Notes under the pieces: model-generated
What the model was told of the DNA's origin: nothing
What the model saw: the letters and a program-made list of their open reading frames with translations, nothing else
Databases searched by the model: none
Made by a program: the position numbers and the translations under genes
From: a virus
Reading direction: 5' to 3' (one strand)
IMG/VR virus record: IMGVR_UViG_3300020175_001475
Coordinates: 1 to 31,206 of that record
DNA: 31,206 nt
Part shown: positions 8,253 to 14,933 of the stretch, in pieces
Layout of the letters: each line of letters opens with the position of its first letter
Numbering within the stretch: the first letter of the stretch is position 1

Positions 8253-8869
8253 ATACACCATGGGATAATGTCTCAAAATTTGAAGAATTAATAGCAGACT
8301 ACGCAGGTAGTAAATATGCTGTTGCGGTTGATAGTTGCACAAACGCTATCTTTCTCTCTCTTAAGTATGCTAAGGATGTATTGAGGGAAGATGTAGATTA
8401 TATTGAGGTGCCTAAGAAGACTTATATATCAGTACCCATGCAAGTAATGCATGCAGGATATAGAGTAAAGTTCACAACAGCTGAATGGATAGGTGCATAT
8501 AAATTAAGCCCTCTATCTGTATATGATTCCGCTCAGAGATTCACAAAGGGTATGTATATACCGGGGTCTTTATATTGTTTATCTTTTAACCATAAAAAAA
8601 CCCTATCAACAGGTAAGGGTGGTATGATTTTAACAGATGATATCGATGCAAAAAAATGGTTGGATATAATGAAGTATGATGGTCGTACATCTATATTTTA
8701 TAATGAAAATACTGATATTGATCAACTAGGTTATCATATGTATATGGCCCCGGAACAAGCTGTTATTGGTATACAAAACTTCTACGGATTACCGGACAGG
8801 AACCCTGATAAAATGGGGTATAGAGATTATAATCTCGATCTCTCTACATTAAAAGCATTCCATGAATAA
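8249..8869 (+). CDS. DegT/DnrJ/EryC1-family aminotransferase, short form
   Basis: A PLP sugar aminotransferase of the DegT/StrS family. The PLP lysine region SFNHKKTLSTGKGGMILTDD is present, with Lys117 aligning to the Schiff-base Lys; VYDSAQRF gives the Asp at residue 93; and AVDSCTNAIFLSL matches the phosphate-binding SGT-x-A-L segment. At 206 aa it lacks the C-terminal small domain of normal members (about 370 aa) and ends cleanly in an operon overlap, so it looks like a compact natural form rather than a frameshift. It may work with a partner subunit or may have lost activity. The first step of an amino-sugar branch is likely. Confidence 0.75.
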   Translation: MNTPWDNVSKFEELIADYAGSKYAVAVDSCTNAIFLSLKYAKDVLREDVDYIEVPKKTYISVPMQVMHAGYRVKFTTAEWIGAYKLSPLSVYDSAQRFTKGMYIPGSLYCLSFNHKKTLSTGKGGMILTDDIDAKKWLDIMKYDGRTSIFYNENTDIDQLGYHMYMAPEQAVIGIQNFYGLPDRNPDKMGYRDYNLDLSTLKAFHE

Positions 8870-9677
8870 AAGAATTATAATTTTAGGTAACGGTAATTTA
8901 GGTAAATATTTAGAGCGGTATTTGAGTAAGCTTTACTCAGTTACAGTGTATGATAGAAGGCATTTTAATGCTATGTTCTTTTCTGATTCAGAGTTTTTTA
9001 GACGTAATATTAAATCAGGTGATGTAGTAATTAATAGTGTAGGTCTCTTAAAACCAAATATTAAGTCACAGGAAGCTGCATGGGAGGTAAATGCTGTATT
9101 TCCTCAAATTATGCAATCCATATGTGAAGATAATAATGCCAACTTTATACATATATGCAGTGATTGCGTCTTTAAAGGAGATAGAGGTAAGTACCTAGAA
9201 ATTGATGAGCCTGACTGCAACGAAGCCTACGGTATATCAAAAAGCCAAGTAACAGAAGGTACTATTATACGTACGTCATTTATAGGTAAATATGGCGGCT
9301 TACTTAAATGGGTATTAGATAGCTATGAGCTCGGAGCCGAAGAGATCACCGGTTATGATAACTGTATATGGAATGGTGTTACAACTCTAGAGCTATGTAA
9401 ATATATCGCTTTAATTATTGATGCAGATGACTTCTGGGACGGGGTTCGGCACTTCCATACACCCGGCGCCATTTCAAAATATGATCTGTGTAGATTGATT
9501 AGTAATATTTACAGTTTAAATATTAATATTAACCAAGTAAAAGCTACTGATATAAGTGGTACAATAGTAGGTGTAGGTAATAAGCTAGATAGAACGCTAG
9601 CGAGTACGCAGCGCTTACCATATGTACCTACTTTTAAGCAGCAGCTTAAAGAGCTTAAATTATATGATAGTAAATAG
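8862..9677 (+). CDS. RmlD-like sugar nucleotide reductase (SDR)
   Basis: A 271-aa short-chain dehydrogenase similar to dTDP-4-dehydrorhamnose reductase. Visible parts are the N-terminal dinucleotide site IILGNGNLGK, the DVVINSVGLL strand, an AWEVNAVFPQ helix, ICSDCVFKGDRGKYLE, and the catalytic Y-G-x-S-K of EAYGISKSQ. These follow the RmlD order. It overlaps the DegT-like gene by 8 bases and the amidinotransferase by 14. Together they could make and decorate a deoxy-amino sugar. The substrate is uncertain. Confidence 0.8.
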   Translation: MNKRIIILGNGNLGKYLERYLSKLYSVTVYDRRHFNAMFFSDSEFFRRNIKSGDVVINSVGLLKPNIKSQEAAWEVNAVFPQIMQSICEDNNANFIHICSDCVFKGDRGKYLEIDEPDCNEAYGISKSQVTEGTIIRTSFIGKYGGLLKWVLDSYELGAEEITGYDNCIWNGVTTLELCKYIALIIDADDFWDGVRHFHTPGAISKYDLCRLISNIYSLNININQVKATDISGTIVGVGNKLDRTLASTQRLPYVPTFKQQLKELKLYDSK

Positions 9678-10776
9678 TCACAATGAATGGGATCAACTAG
9701 AAGAAGTTATAGTAGGTGATGGTTTCCCGAGTGAACTACCCCTACTGGATTATTCGTTTAAATTGTTTTTTCATGAAAATCTCTGGGACGGCTGTCCGGA
9801 CGGGAGAGACTATGAATTTGGTGAACAGACCATTCAAAAACGGCATTGTGAAGAGCATGCAGAAGACTTAAATAAGTTTTGTGATCTTTTACAGTCACTT
9901 AATGTAAAGGTTAGGCGACCTAAGACACCTAAAAGAATAAGCAAGACTAAAACTCCGCTATGGAGCAGTACTAACCACCCCGCTCTTAATGTAAGGGATA
10001 TGGCGATGGTTGTAGGTGATACTATCATTGAGTCTCCTCCGACGTGTAAATATAGATATTTTGAGAACGATTACCTACATCACCTATTTTTAGAGTACTT
10101 TAAACAGGGCGGTAAATGGATCCAGGCCCCTAAGCCCATAATGACAGATCATAGTTTTGATTTATCCGGAATTAATGAAGATAATGGTAAGAAGTATTAT
10201 ATAGACGTCAGGCAAAAAGAACATTATATGGATTGCGGTGTTGAGATAATGTTTGATGCCGCTAATTGTGTTAGGATGGGTAGTCATATATTAATGAATG
10301 TATCAAACGAGAATCAGGAACTAGGCGCTAAATGGTTACAGCAGGCCGTAGGTGACAAGTATAAAGTAATCACAACACCGCTCACAGATTCTCATATTGA
10401 TTCATCATTTCTACCATTACGACCAGGTCTAGCTATTGTTATGAAGGAGCCTGAGTATGTAAGGCCACGGCTTCCTGCTGAGTTACAGTCATGGGATCTG
10501 GTGCATATACCTACTAGAAACCGGACTCAATCTGAAAAGGAAGCGCAGGGTATTAAGCTGGCGTCTCCGAGGATAGAATTAAATGTACTCTCAATCTCAC
10601 CGGAGCTTATTATATGTCACTCCCAGTATGAGACGGAGTTAAATAAGGTTTTAGCTAAGTATGGTATAACAGCAATGGGTACTCCGTTCCGGCATTGTGA
10701 GATTTTTGCTGGAGCACACCATTGCACTACCCTGGATGTAAGACGAAAGAGCAAATATGAAAACTACTTCGAATAA
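9664..10776 (+). CDS. Amidinotransferase (StrB / glycine amidinotransferase family)
   Basis: A 370-aa member of the arginine amidinotransferase family, which moves an amidino group from arginine to an amine. The catalytic Cys is C354 in GAHHCTTLDVRR, the His lies in DSHIDSSFLPLRPG and the Asp in IMFDAANCVRMG, in the order and spacing of human AGAT and streptomycin StrB. The ATG at 9664 is chosen because NSHNEWDQLEEVIVG is the usual family N-terminus; the longer in-frame start would add residues inside the upstream gene. Placed between an amino-sugar block and GT genes, it likely makes a guanidino-modified sugar or cyclitol. That is inference; creatine-type substrates are unlikely. Confidence 0.85.
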   Translation: MIVNSHNEWDQLEEVIVGDGFPSELPLLDYSFKLFFHENLWDGCPDGRDYEFGEQTIQKRHCEEHAEDLNKFCDLLQSLNVKVRRPKTPKRISKTKTPLWSSTNHPALNVRDMAMVVGDTIIESPPTCKYRYFENDYLHHLFLEYFKQGGKWIQAPKPIMTDHSFDLSGINEDNGKKYYIDVRQKEHYMDCGVEIMFDAANCVRMGSHILMNVSNENQELGAKWLQQAVGDKYKVITTPLTDSHIDSSFLPLRPGLAIVMKEPEYVRPRLPAELQSWDLVHIPTRNRTQSEKEAQGIKLASPRIELNVLSISPELIICHSQYETELNKVLAKYGITAMGTPFRHCEIFAGAHHCTTLDVRRKSKYENYFE

Positions 10777-11521
10777 CGCAATAACTTGCTCTACTGATTA
10801 CAACTATATTCACTACCTGTATAAACTAGTAGATAGTCTACATGCAAATAATACGGATGCTGATATTTTTATACGTATTGTTGATTTTACGCCGGATCAA
10901 TTTGAGGAGGTGAGATCAAAAATAACAAGTAATAAAGTAGAGTATATCATCGATCAACCTAATCTTAGTAATCGAAAGGATATATTAAAAGACGTTGATT
11001 CTGCAATGCATTATGTATATGGGGTTGATGTATGTAGAAACGGTAGTAAAAATATTAAAAAGTTACTGTATAGTAAGCGTAGTGTGTATACATGTCATAG
11101 CCGCTTTAAGACGATTAGTATGCTATTGAATAGAGGTTATAATAATGTATTGAGTTTAGATGTAGATACTGTTGTTATAAAGGATATAAATCATATGTTT
11201 AATAATCATACATATGATGTGTCTATAGTACCTACTTATACGAGCAATAAGATTGAATTATGGTATAACGAGGGTCTTTTGCATATAGGTAATACACCTC
11301 AATCAGTTCTATTCTTTAAAGATGTTGAAAACTTTATTTTTAATAGTGGTAGACATTTTGAGTGGAATATAGATTCTGAAGCTCTTGACAGGTGCTTCGC
11401 GAAGAGGCAAGATCTGAGAGTAGGTTATCTGGATAATACCTATAAGGATAGAGAGTTCAATGATGATTCTTATATGTGGTCAGGTGATAGTATATGTAAG
11501 TATAACGAGAGGTTTAAATGA
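10757..11521 (+). CDS. GT8-like glycosyltransferase (paralog of 3578-4387)
   Basis: A 254-aa GT-A protein opening with AITCSTDYNYIHYLYKLVDSL. It has D135-V-D137 (SLDVDTVV) and a closing MWSGDSICKYNERF that mirrors the paralog at 3578-4387. A VRSKI...CHSRFKTISMLL helix precedes the DVD strand as in that protein. It overlaps the amidinotransferase by 20 bases and the GT32-like gene by 4. The upstream AGAGG-like stretch just before 11518 lies in its 3' end. Donor and acceptor are unknown; a role in adding the modified sugar is plausible. Confidence 0.75.
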   Translation: MKTTSNNAITCSTDYNYIHYLYKLVDSLHANNTDADIFIRIVDFTPDQFEEVRSKITSNKVEYIIDQPNLSNRKDILKDVDSAMHYVYGVDVCRNGSKNIKKLLYSKRSVYTCHSRFKTISMLLNRGYNNVLSLDVDTVVIKDINHMFNNHTYDVSIVPTYTSNKIELWYNEGLLHIGNTPQSVLFFKDVENFIFNSGRHFEWNIDSEALDRCFAKRQDLRVGYLDNTYKDREFNDDSYMWSGDSICKYNERFK

Positions 11522-12312
11522 ATAAAATAATACACCAAACATGGAAAAATAAGAATATTCCTAACGATACTTTTAAGAGAAATTGGGTTGAGTCGTGGAA
11601 GAACTTAAACCCAACTTGGGAGTATAAATTATGGACTGATGAAGATATGCATGACTTTATCTCAACCAAATATAGTTGGTTTCTACCTACATTTGAGGCA
11701 TATCCGGAGCAAATACAGAGAGTTGATTCATTCAGATACTTTATCATTTATGAATATGGTGGCTTATATGCTGATCTTGATATTGAATGCTTTAAACCAT
11801 TAGACACCCTTTTAACGGACAATTGTATAATATTTCAGACATACCCGGAGCACCAAATGAAAGCAATAATAGATGCAGATAACCGAGAGCACCCACTTCG
11901 TAAACACTTCCCGTTACATAAACTTAAGAAGGGGTATTTTTTAACTAATAGTATTTTTTACAGTAATGGTGGTCATAAATTTTTTAAGAAGTGTATAGAG
12001 GGCTTAGAGAAGAGTTACGAGGAAAGTAAACGGTATAGATTTACAGAATTTGACTTTTTAAATAAGTCGTGTGTATGCAATACACACATAACGATGTCAG
12101 CCGGTAGTGGATTTTTAACAAGAATGTTTTTTAAATATGGTAGGGTTTTTGATGTAAAGGATTATAGTTACGGTTTCTTTGAACCATACAAACACACCAG
12201 GCGTAAAGAAATTCTATTAAATCAAGAGGCTTTTAATAAAGAAAATTTATACGGTATGCACTGGAATCTAGGTAGCTGGATAAATTTAGAGGACTCTGAA
12301 TATAAGATATGA
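11518..12312 (+). CDS. GT32-family glycosyltransferase (OCH1-like, DXD)
   Basis: A 264-aa protein with the classic start KIIHQTWKNKNIP, the NPTWEYKLWTDEDM segment, and the conserved helix-strand block FRYFIIYEYGGLYADLDIECFKPLD holding D86-L-D88. This is the glycosyltransferase sugar-binding region containing DXD (GT32), typical of mannosyl- or galactosyl-type transferases. A GAGAGG stretch 5 bases upstream of the ATG is one of the few Shine-Dalgarno-like sites in the window. It overlaps its neighbours by 4 bases on each side, so it is co-translated with two GT8-like genes. Confidence 0.9.
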   Translation: MNKIIHQTWKNKNIPNDTFKRNWVESWKNLNPTWEYKLWTDEDMHDFISTKYSWFLPTFEAYPEQIQRVDSFRYFIIYEYGGLYADLDIECFKPLDTLLTDNCIIFQTYPEHQMKAIIDADNREHPLRKHFPLHKLKKGYFLTNSIFYSNGGHKFFKKCIEGLEKSYEESKRYRFTEFDFLNKSCVCNTHITMSAGSGFLTRMFFKYGRVFDVKDYSYGFFEPYKHTRRKEILLNQEAFNKENLYGMHWNLGSWINLEDSEYKI

Positions 12313-13025
12313 AGGTGACTGATATACATGTTTGTTATGTTATTAACGATAACAAGGATTTTATAGACCTTACTATTAAGTCTGCTAAACAACTGAAAAA
12401 ATTCTTTAGATCTGAGGATCATAACCTAAAGATCTATGCGTTAAGTGAAATGGAGCTGGAAGGATTACCACCATTTATTGAGAATGTAATCTCGCCTCAT
12501 AAGGATATACCGTTGTTGTGGCAGCGTATGTATATACCGGAGTTGATTAATTCTGATAAATGTATCTTCCTGGATAGTGATACTCTAGCATATACATGTA
12601 TTAGTAAGTTATGGGATATTGATATTGGAGACAGTTATATAGCGCTGGCTCCACACTATTGCATGCATACTATCCAGGAGATGCTTAACCACTACGGTTT
12701 AAATGAGTTTCCACTATACAGAGCCAAGGGAGACGTACAGCAATATTATAATTGCGGTGTGTCTGTTATAAACAGTAGACTATGGAGAGACCTAAGCCTC
12801 ATCGAAATACCACTCGAGTATTATGAGAGTATTAAAAGTACATCGCACTGGAAAAATGATGAACCTACATATAACGTCTGTTTTTCTGATAATATATTTG
12901 AGCTCGATAAAACGTGGAATTATTACCCTATAGACGCCTATAAGAAAGCAAACATTGTACACTACTACGGTACGTACATTAAAGGTAAACCTTTTCATAA
13001 TGAATTTGCTATTCATCCAGACTGA
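12309..13025 (+). CDS. GT8-family glycosyltransferase
   Basis: A 238-aa GT8 protein. Visible parts are the DIHVCYVINDNKDFIDLTI start, the metal motif D89-S-D91 (CIFLDSDTLAY), the QYYNCGVSVINSRLWRD acceptor segment (typical GT8 FN-x-G-V-x-x-x-N), and the closing IVHYYGTYIKGKPF, equivalent to H-x-x-G-x-x-K-P-W. It is the most canonical GT8 in the window. It ends the long + strand glycan operon; the next gene begins under a late box immediately after its TGA. Confidence 0.88.
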   Translation: MKVTDIHVCYVINDNKDFIDLTIKSAKQLKKFFRSEDHNLKIYALSEMELEGLPPFIENVISPHKDIPLLWQRMYIPELINSDKCIFLDSDTLAYTCISKLWDIDIGDSYIALAPHYCMHTIQEMLNHYGLNEFPLYRAKGDVQQYYNCGVSVINSRLWRDLSLIEIPLEYYESIKSTSHWKNDEPTYNVCFSDNIFELDKTWNYYPIDAYKKANIVHYYGTYIKGKPFHNEFAIHPD

Positions 13026-13033
13026 TATAAATA
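13026..13033 (+). promoter_or_regulatory. T4-type late promoter TATAAATA, 6 nt before ATG
   Basis: A perfect TATAAATA box directly after the stop of the GT8 gene, with exactly 6 bases to the ATG at 13040. In T4 the late transcript starts 6 or so bases past this box, so the message would begin at or next to the start codon. Confidence 0.8.
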
Positions 13034-13039
13034 ATTTAT

Positions 13040-13237
13040 ATGAAAGAAGAAATTCAATTAAACATCCAAGACCTAGCAGAATATCAAACTCACTTCCAAA
13101 CGGATGTTAGTTTGTTTCTTGAAAAAGAGAACAAATCTGCAGCTACTAGAGCTCGTAAATCGCTACTAGAAATTTCTAAGCTATGTAAACAGATTAGAAA
13201 AGAAATCCAAGAGATTAAGAATAGCGCTGCGGCCTAG
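13040..13237 (+). CDS. Hc1-like histone H1-type nucleoid protein
   Basis: A 65-aa protein with the pattern of the Hc1 family (chlamydial histone H1-like; also widespread in bacteria and some phages): an acidic helix, then ENKSAATRARKSLLEISKLCKQIRKEIQEIK. The core x-N-K-x-A-x-T-R-x-R-K-x-L-x-E-x-x-K-L-x-x-x-I-R-x-E-I-Q is very characteristic. Two amphipathic helices with a basic face suggest DNA binding or packing. A perfect late box precedes it, so it is probably made during morphogenesis and could condense DNA or end up in the virion; that part is inference. Confidence 0.75.
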   Translation: MKEEIQLNIQDLAEYQTHFQTDVSLFLEKENKSAATRARKSLLEISKLCKQIRKEIQEIKNSAAA

Positions 13238-13248
13238 TACATATACTG

Positions 13249-13256
13249 CTTAAATA
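13249..13256 (+). promoter_or_regulatory. Late box CTTAAATA, 5 nt before GTG
   Basis: CTTAAATA followed by ATAAT and the GTG at 13262. The same TTAAATA-ATAAT-start string, with ATG, is found on the - strand before 19567, which supports it as a real element and supports the GTG start. Confidence 0.6.
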
Positions 13257-13261
13257 ATAAT

Positions 13262-13681
13262 GTGAAATCATTTAAGCATTTTTTTGAAGCAAATAAGCCC
13301 CTTGGCTTAATAGAGACGCTTCATTTTCAAGATTTAGGTCCCATTGAAGCTAAAGTTGATAGCGGCAATGGGGCTTATAATGTACTGCATGGTCAAAATA
13401 TCCAAGAAGTTGCAGATGGTCAAATATCATTTGATACTGTAAATGGAAAAACACTAACTGTGCCAGTTGAGGAGTATATCGATATTAATATCGGCTCTGG
13501 TAATATAGAGACAAGACCTGTAGTCAAATTTGATATAGAGGTCGGTGATGAGAGTTACCCTGGTACAAGTTTCTCTATAGGTGATAGGTCATCTAACGAA
13601 TATAAGATTCTATTAGGTAAGGACTTTATCGAACAGCTAGGCGGCTTAATCGATGTAAGTGCTGAAAACAACCTCGATTAG
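13262..13681 (+). CDS. Retropepsin-like (RimK-associated Zn-protease family) protein with possible capsid-targeting peptide
   Basis: A 139-aa protein. After residue 15 it follows the PF05618 'ATP-dependent zinc protease' pattern, a retropepsin-like fold: LGPIEAKVDSGNGAYNVLHG, with an Asp-Ser-Gly like the aspartic protease D-T/S-G, then ETRPVVKFDIEVG and SFSIGDRSSNEYKILLGKDFIEQLGGLIDVS. The first residues, MKSFKHFFEANK, resemble the T4 internal-protein targeting peptide (MKTYQEFIAEA) with a possible cleavage after E9. The start is GTG under a late box. It could be a packaged protease-like protein; the enzymatic role is unproven in this family. The last 4 bases overlap the convergent gene at 13678. 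Confidence 0.7.
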   Translation: MKSFKHFFEANKPLGLIETLHFQDLGPIEAKVDSGNGAYNVLHGQNIQEVADGQISFDTVNGKTLTVPVEEYIDINIGSGNIETRPVVKFDIEVGDESYPGTSFSIGDRSSNEYKILLGKDFIEQLGGLIDVSAENNLD

Positions 13682-14208
13682 TACCAGTCAGGTTTATTAA
13701 CTGACGTCCAGGTAGCAAAAGGCTTATCTTCTCTAATATAAGATCTATACTGATCTATTACTGACAGTCTTTCGAAGTCTTTATCTCGTCGACATTTGCA
13801 GTCTTGATTAATAGCGACAGCAAATTCAGTCAACCCAGTTTTATTAATAATAGTATTGTGTAAATTACTCTTACACCATTTAATAAAATCTAATGTAAAA
13901 TGTTCTTTTGAGCCTGGCCATCTAACCATTCGCTCCGTAAACATTTCAAGTGTGTGGTCGACTAACCACATAAAGTTATCAGTCGTCTCACGTGCCCATA
14001 TACTGCATTGATGATTGAAGTAGCCTTTACCTCGTTTACGTGGTTTACCAGTTGACGTCCTAGGACAATCTTCGTGATTTAACACTTCTTGAGGAAAGGC
14101 GTGTGCTAACATTATAGCACCTTCAATTTGCATCTTTGAACGAACATGTTGATCACATAATTCCTTCGCAGCAATAACAGGATCATTATCAGTACAAAAT
14201 ATATTCAT
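13678..14208 (-). CDS. Conserved marine-phage-type hypothetical protein
   Basis: A 176-aa protein starting MNIFCTDNDPVIAAKELCDQHV. I recognise this N-terminal pattern (NIF-x-x-D-x-DP-x-x-AA-x-x-x-x-D-x-HV) from phage proteins of unknown function. Features include conserved Cys and His residues, an arginine/lysine-rich loop TGKPRKRGKGYF, a CKCRRDKDF segment and an aromatic end TSVNKPDWY. The ELCDQHV stretch is faintly like ELADQHL of T4 pyrimidine-dimer glycosylase DenV, too weak to name it. A TATAAT box sits 6 bases before the ATG. It is transcribed in the same direction as FolE just upstream. Confidence 0.65.
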   Translation of the reverse strand: MNIFCTDNDPVIAAKELCDQHVRSKMQIEGAIMLAHAFPQEVLNHEDCPRTSTGKPRKRGKGYFNHQCSIWARETTDNFMWLVDHTLEMFTERMVRWPGSKEHFTLDFIKWCKSNLHNTIINKTGLTEFAVAINQDCKCRRDKDFERLSVIDQYRSYIREDKPFATWTSVNKPDWY

Positions 14209-14214
14209 ACCGAT

Positions 14215-14220
14215 ATTATA
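14215..14220 (-). promoter_or_regulatory. -10 box TATAAT, 6 nt before ATG
   Basis: TATAAT on the - strand with exactly 6 bases before the ATG at 14208, the same geometry as FolE and QueD. No convincing TTG-type -35 is present at 16-17 bp, so this may be a weak promoter or may serve read-through from FolE. Confidence 0.45.
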
Positions 14221-14232
14221 ATAGTGTTCCTA

Positions 14233-14883
14233 CTATCTACCCCAGTCGTTAACGAACGTATAGAACTCACTACGCGTAGATGTATCATCGAGAAAGTCAC
14301 CACTAATCTTCGCAGTCTTCATCTCGCACCCATCATGCTTAATACCGCGGAGGCATGCGCAAGTATGAGATGCAGAGATCATTACTGCAACACCTTTATT
14401 ACCTTCACATACTTCATCAATTGCTTTATGAATCTGAGTAGTTAGACCTTCTTGAATCTGCGGTCGTCTAGCATAATGCTCTACAATTCTATTCAGCTTA
14501 CTCAGACCGATAACTTTACCATCGGCAGAGGGTAAATAAGCTACGTGACATCTACCCGTAAATGCTAGGTGGTGATGCGAACATAGACTCTTTACAGGAA
14601 TACCACCCTGAAATACCATCCCATTATAGCCATCAGAAGGGAAAGCTGTAATATTAGGTAGCTCATTATAACAACCAGCTGCAATATCATTTACATAAGC
14701 TTTAGCAACACGCTTAGGTGTACCATCACTATTAGGATCGTTTCTCCAGTCAATACGTAAAGCATCTAGAAACTTTTCATAAGCTTCTGTAGCGTTAAGG
14801 ATAACCTGTTGTTTTTCGTCATCGCTGAGCGGCATATTACCATTAGCGGTTGGTAGCTTGGTTAGTTTAATTCTATCGGACAT
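14233..14883 (-). CDS. folE: GTP cyclohydrolase I
   Basis: A 216-aa GTP cyclohydrolase I, which converts GTP to 7,8-dihydroneopterin triphosphate, the first step toward folate and 7-deazaguanines. The zinc and catalytic motifs are clear: C101-S-H-H-H (SLCSHHHLAF), H173-x-C175 (SHTCACLRG), GLSKLNRIVEHYARRPQIQE and STRSEFYTFV at the end. The length is normal for the bacterial or phage enzyme. It has a strong sigma70-like promoter with the -10 box exactly 6 bases before the ATG. With QueD and QueE nearby, it most likely feeds a deazaguanine pathway rather than folate. Confidence 0.95.
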   Translation of the reverse strand: MSDRIKLTKLPTANGNMPLSDDEKQQVILNATEAYEKFLDALRIDWRNDPNSDGTPKRVAKAYVNDIAAGCYNELPNITAFPSDGYNGMVFQGGIPVKSLCSHHHLAFTGRCHVAYLPSADGKVIGLSKLNRIVEHYARRPQIQEGLTTQIHKAIDEVCEGNKGVAVMISASHTCACLRGIKHDGCEMKTAKISGDFLDDTSTRSEFYTFVNDWGR

Positions 14884-14889
14884 ACCCTT

Positions 14890-14917
14890 ATTATATAGTA
14901 TAGTCTAACGAAAGCAA
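14890..14917 (-). promoter_or_regulatory. Sigma70-like promoter TTGCTT-16-TATAAT for folE
   Basis: On the - strand TTGCTT (14912-14917) and TATAAT (14890-14895) are 16 bases apart, and 6 bases (AAGGGT) separate the -10 box from the ATG. The predicted start site is the A of the start codon. The AAGGGT is too close to the ATG to act as a Shine-Dalgarno site. Confidence 0.7.
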
Positions 14918-14923
14918 TAAATA
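14916..14923 (+). promoter_or_regulatory. Possible late box AATAAATA before the 504-aa gene
   Basis: AATAAATA lies 10 bases before the ATG at 14934, a wider gap than the usual 5-6. It overlaps the folE -35 box on the other strand. The identical box at 23555-23562 has the normal spacing, so this one is plausible but weaker. Confidence 0.35.
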
Positions 14924-14933
14924 TATTTACAAT

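Noticed and set aside
13678-14208. Naming this protein a DenV-type pyrimidine-dimer glycosylase
   Set aside because: Only a short ELCDQHV stretch is similar to T4 DenV; the rest does not align by eye, so no function is given.
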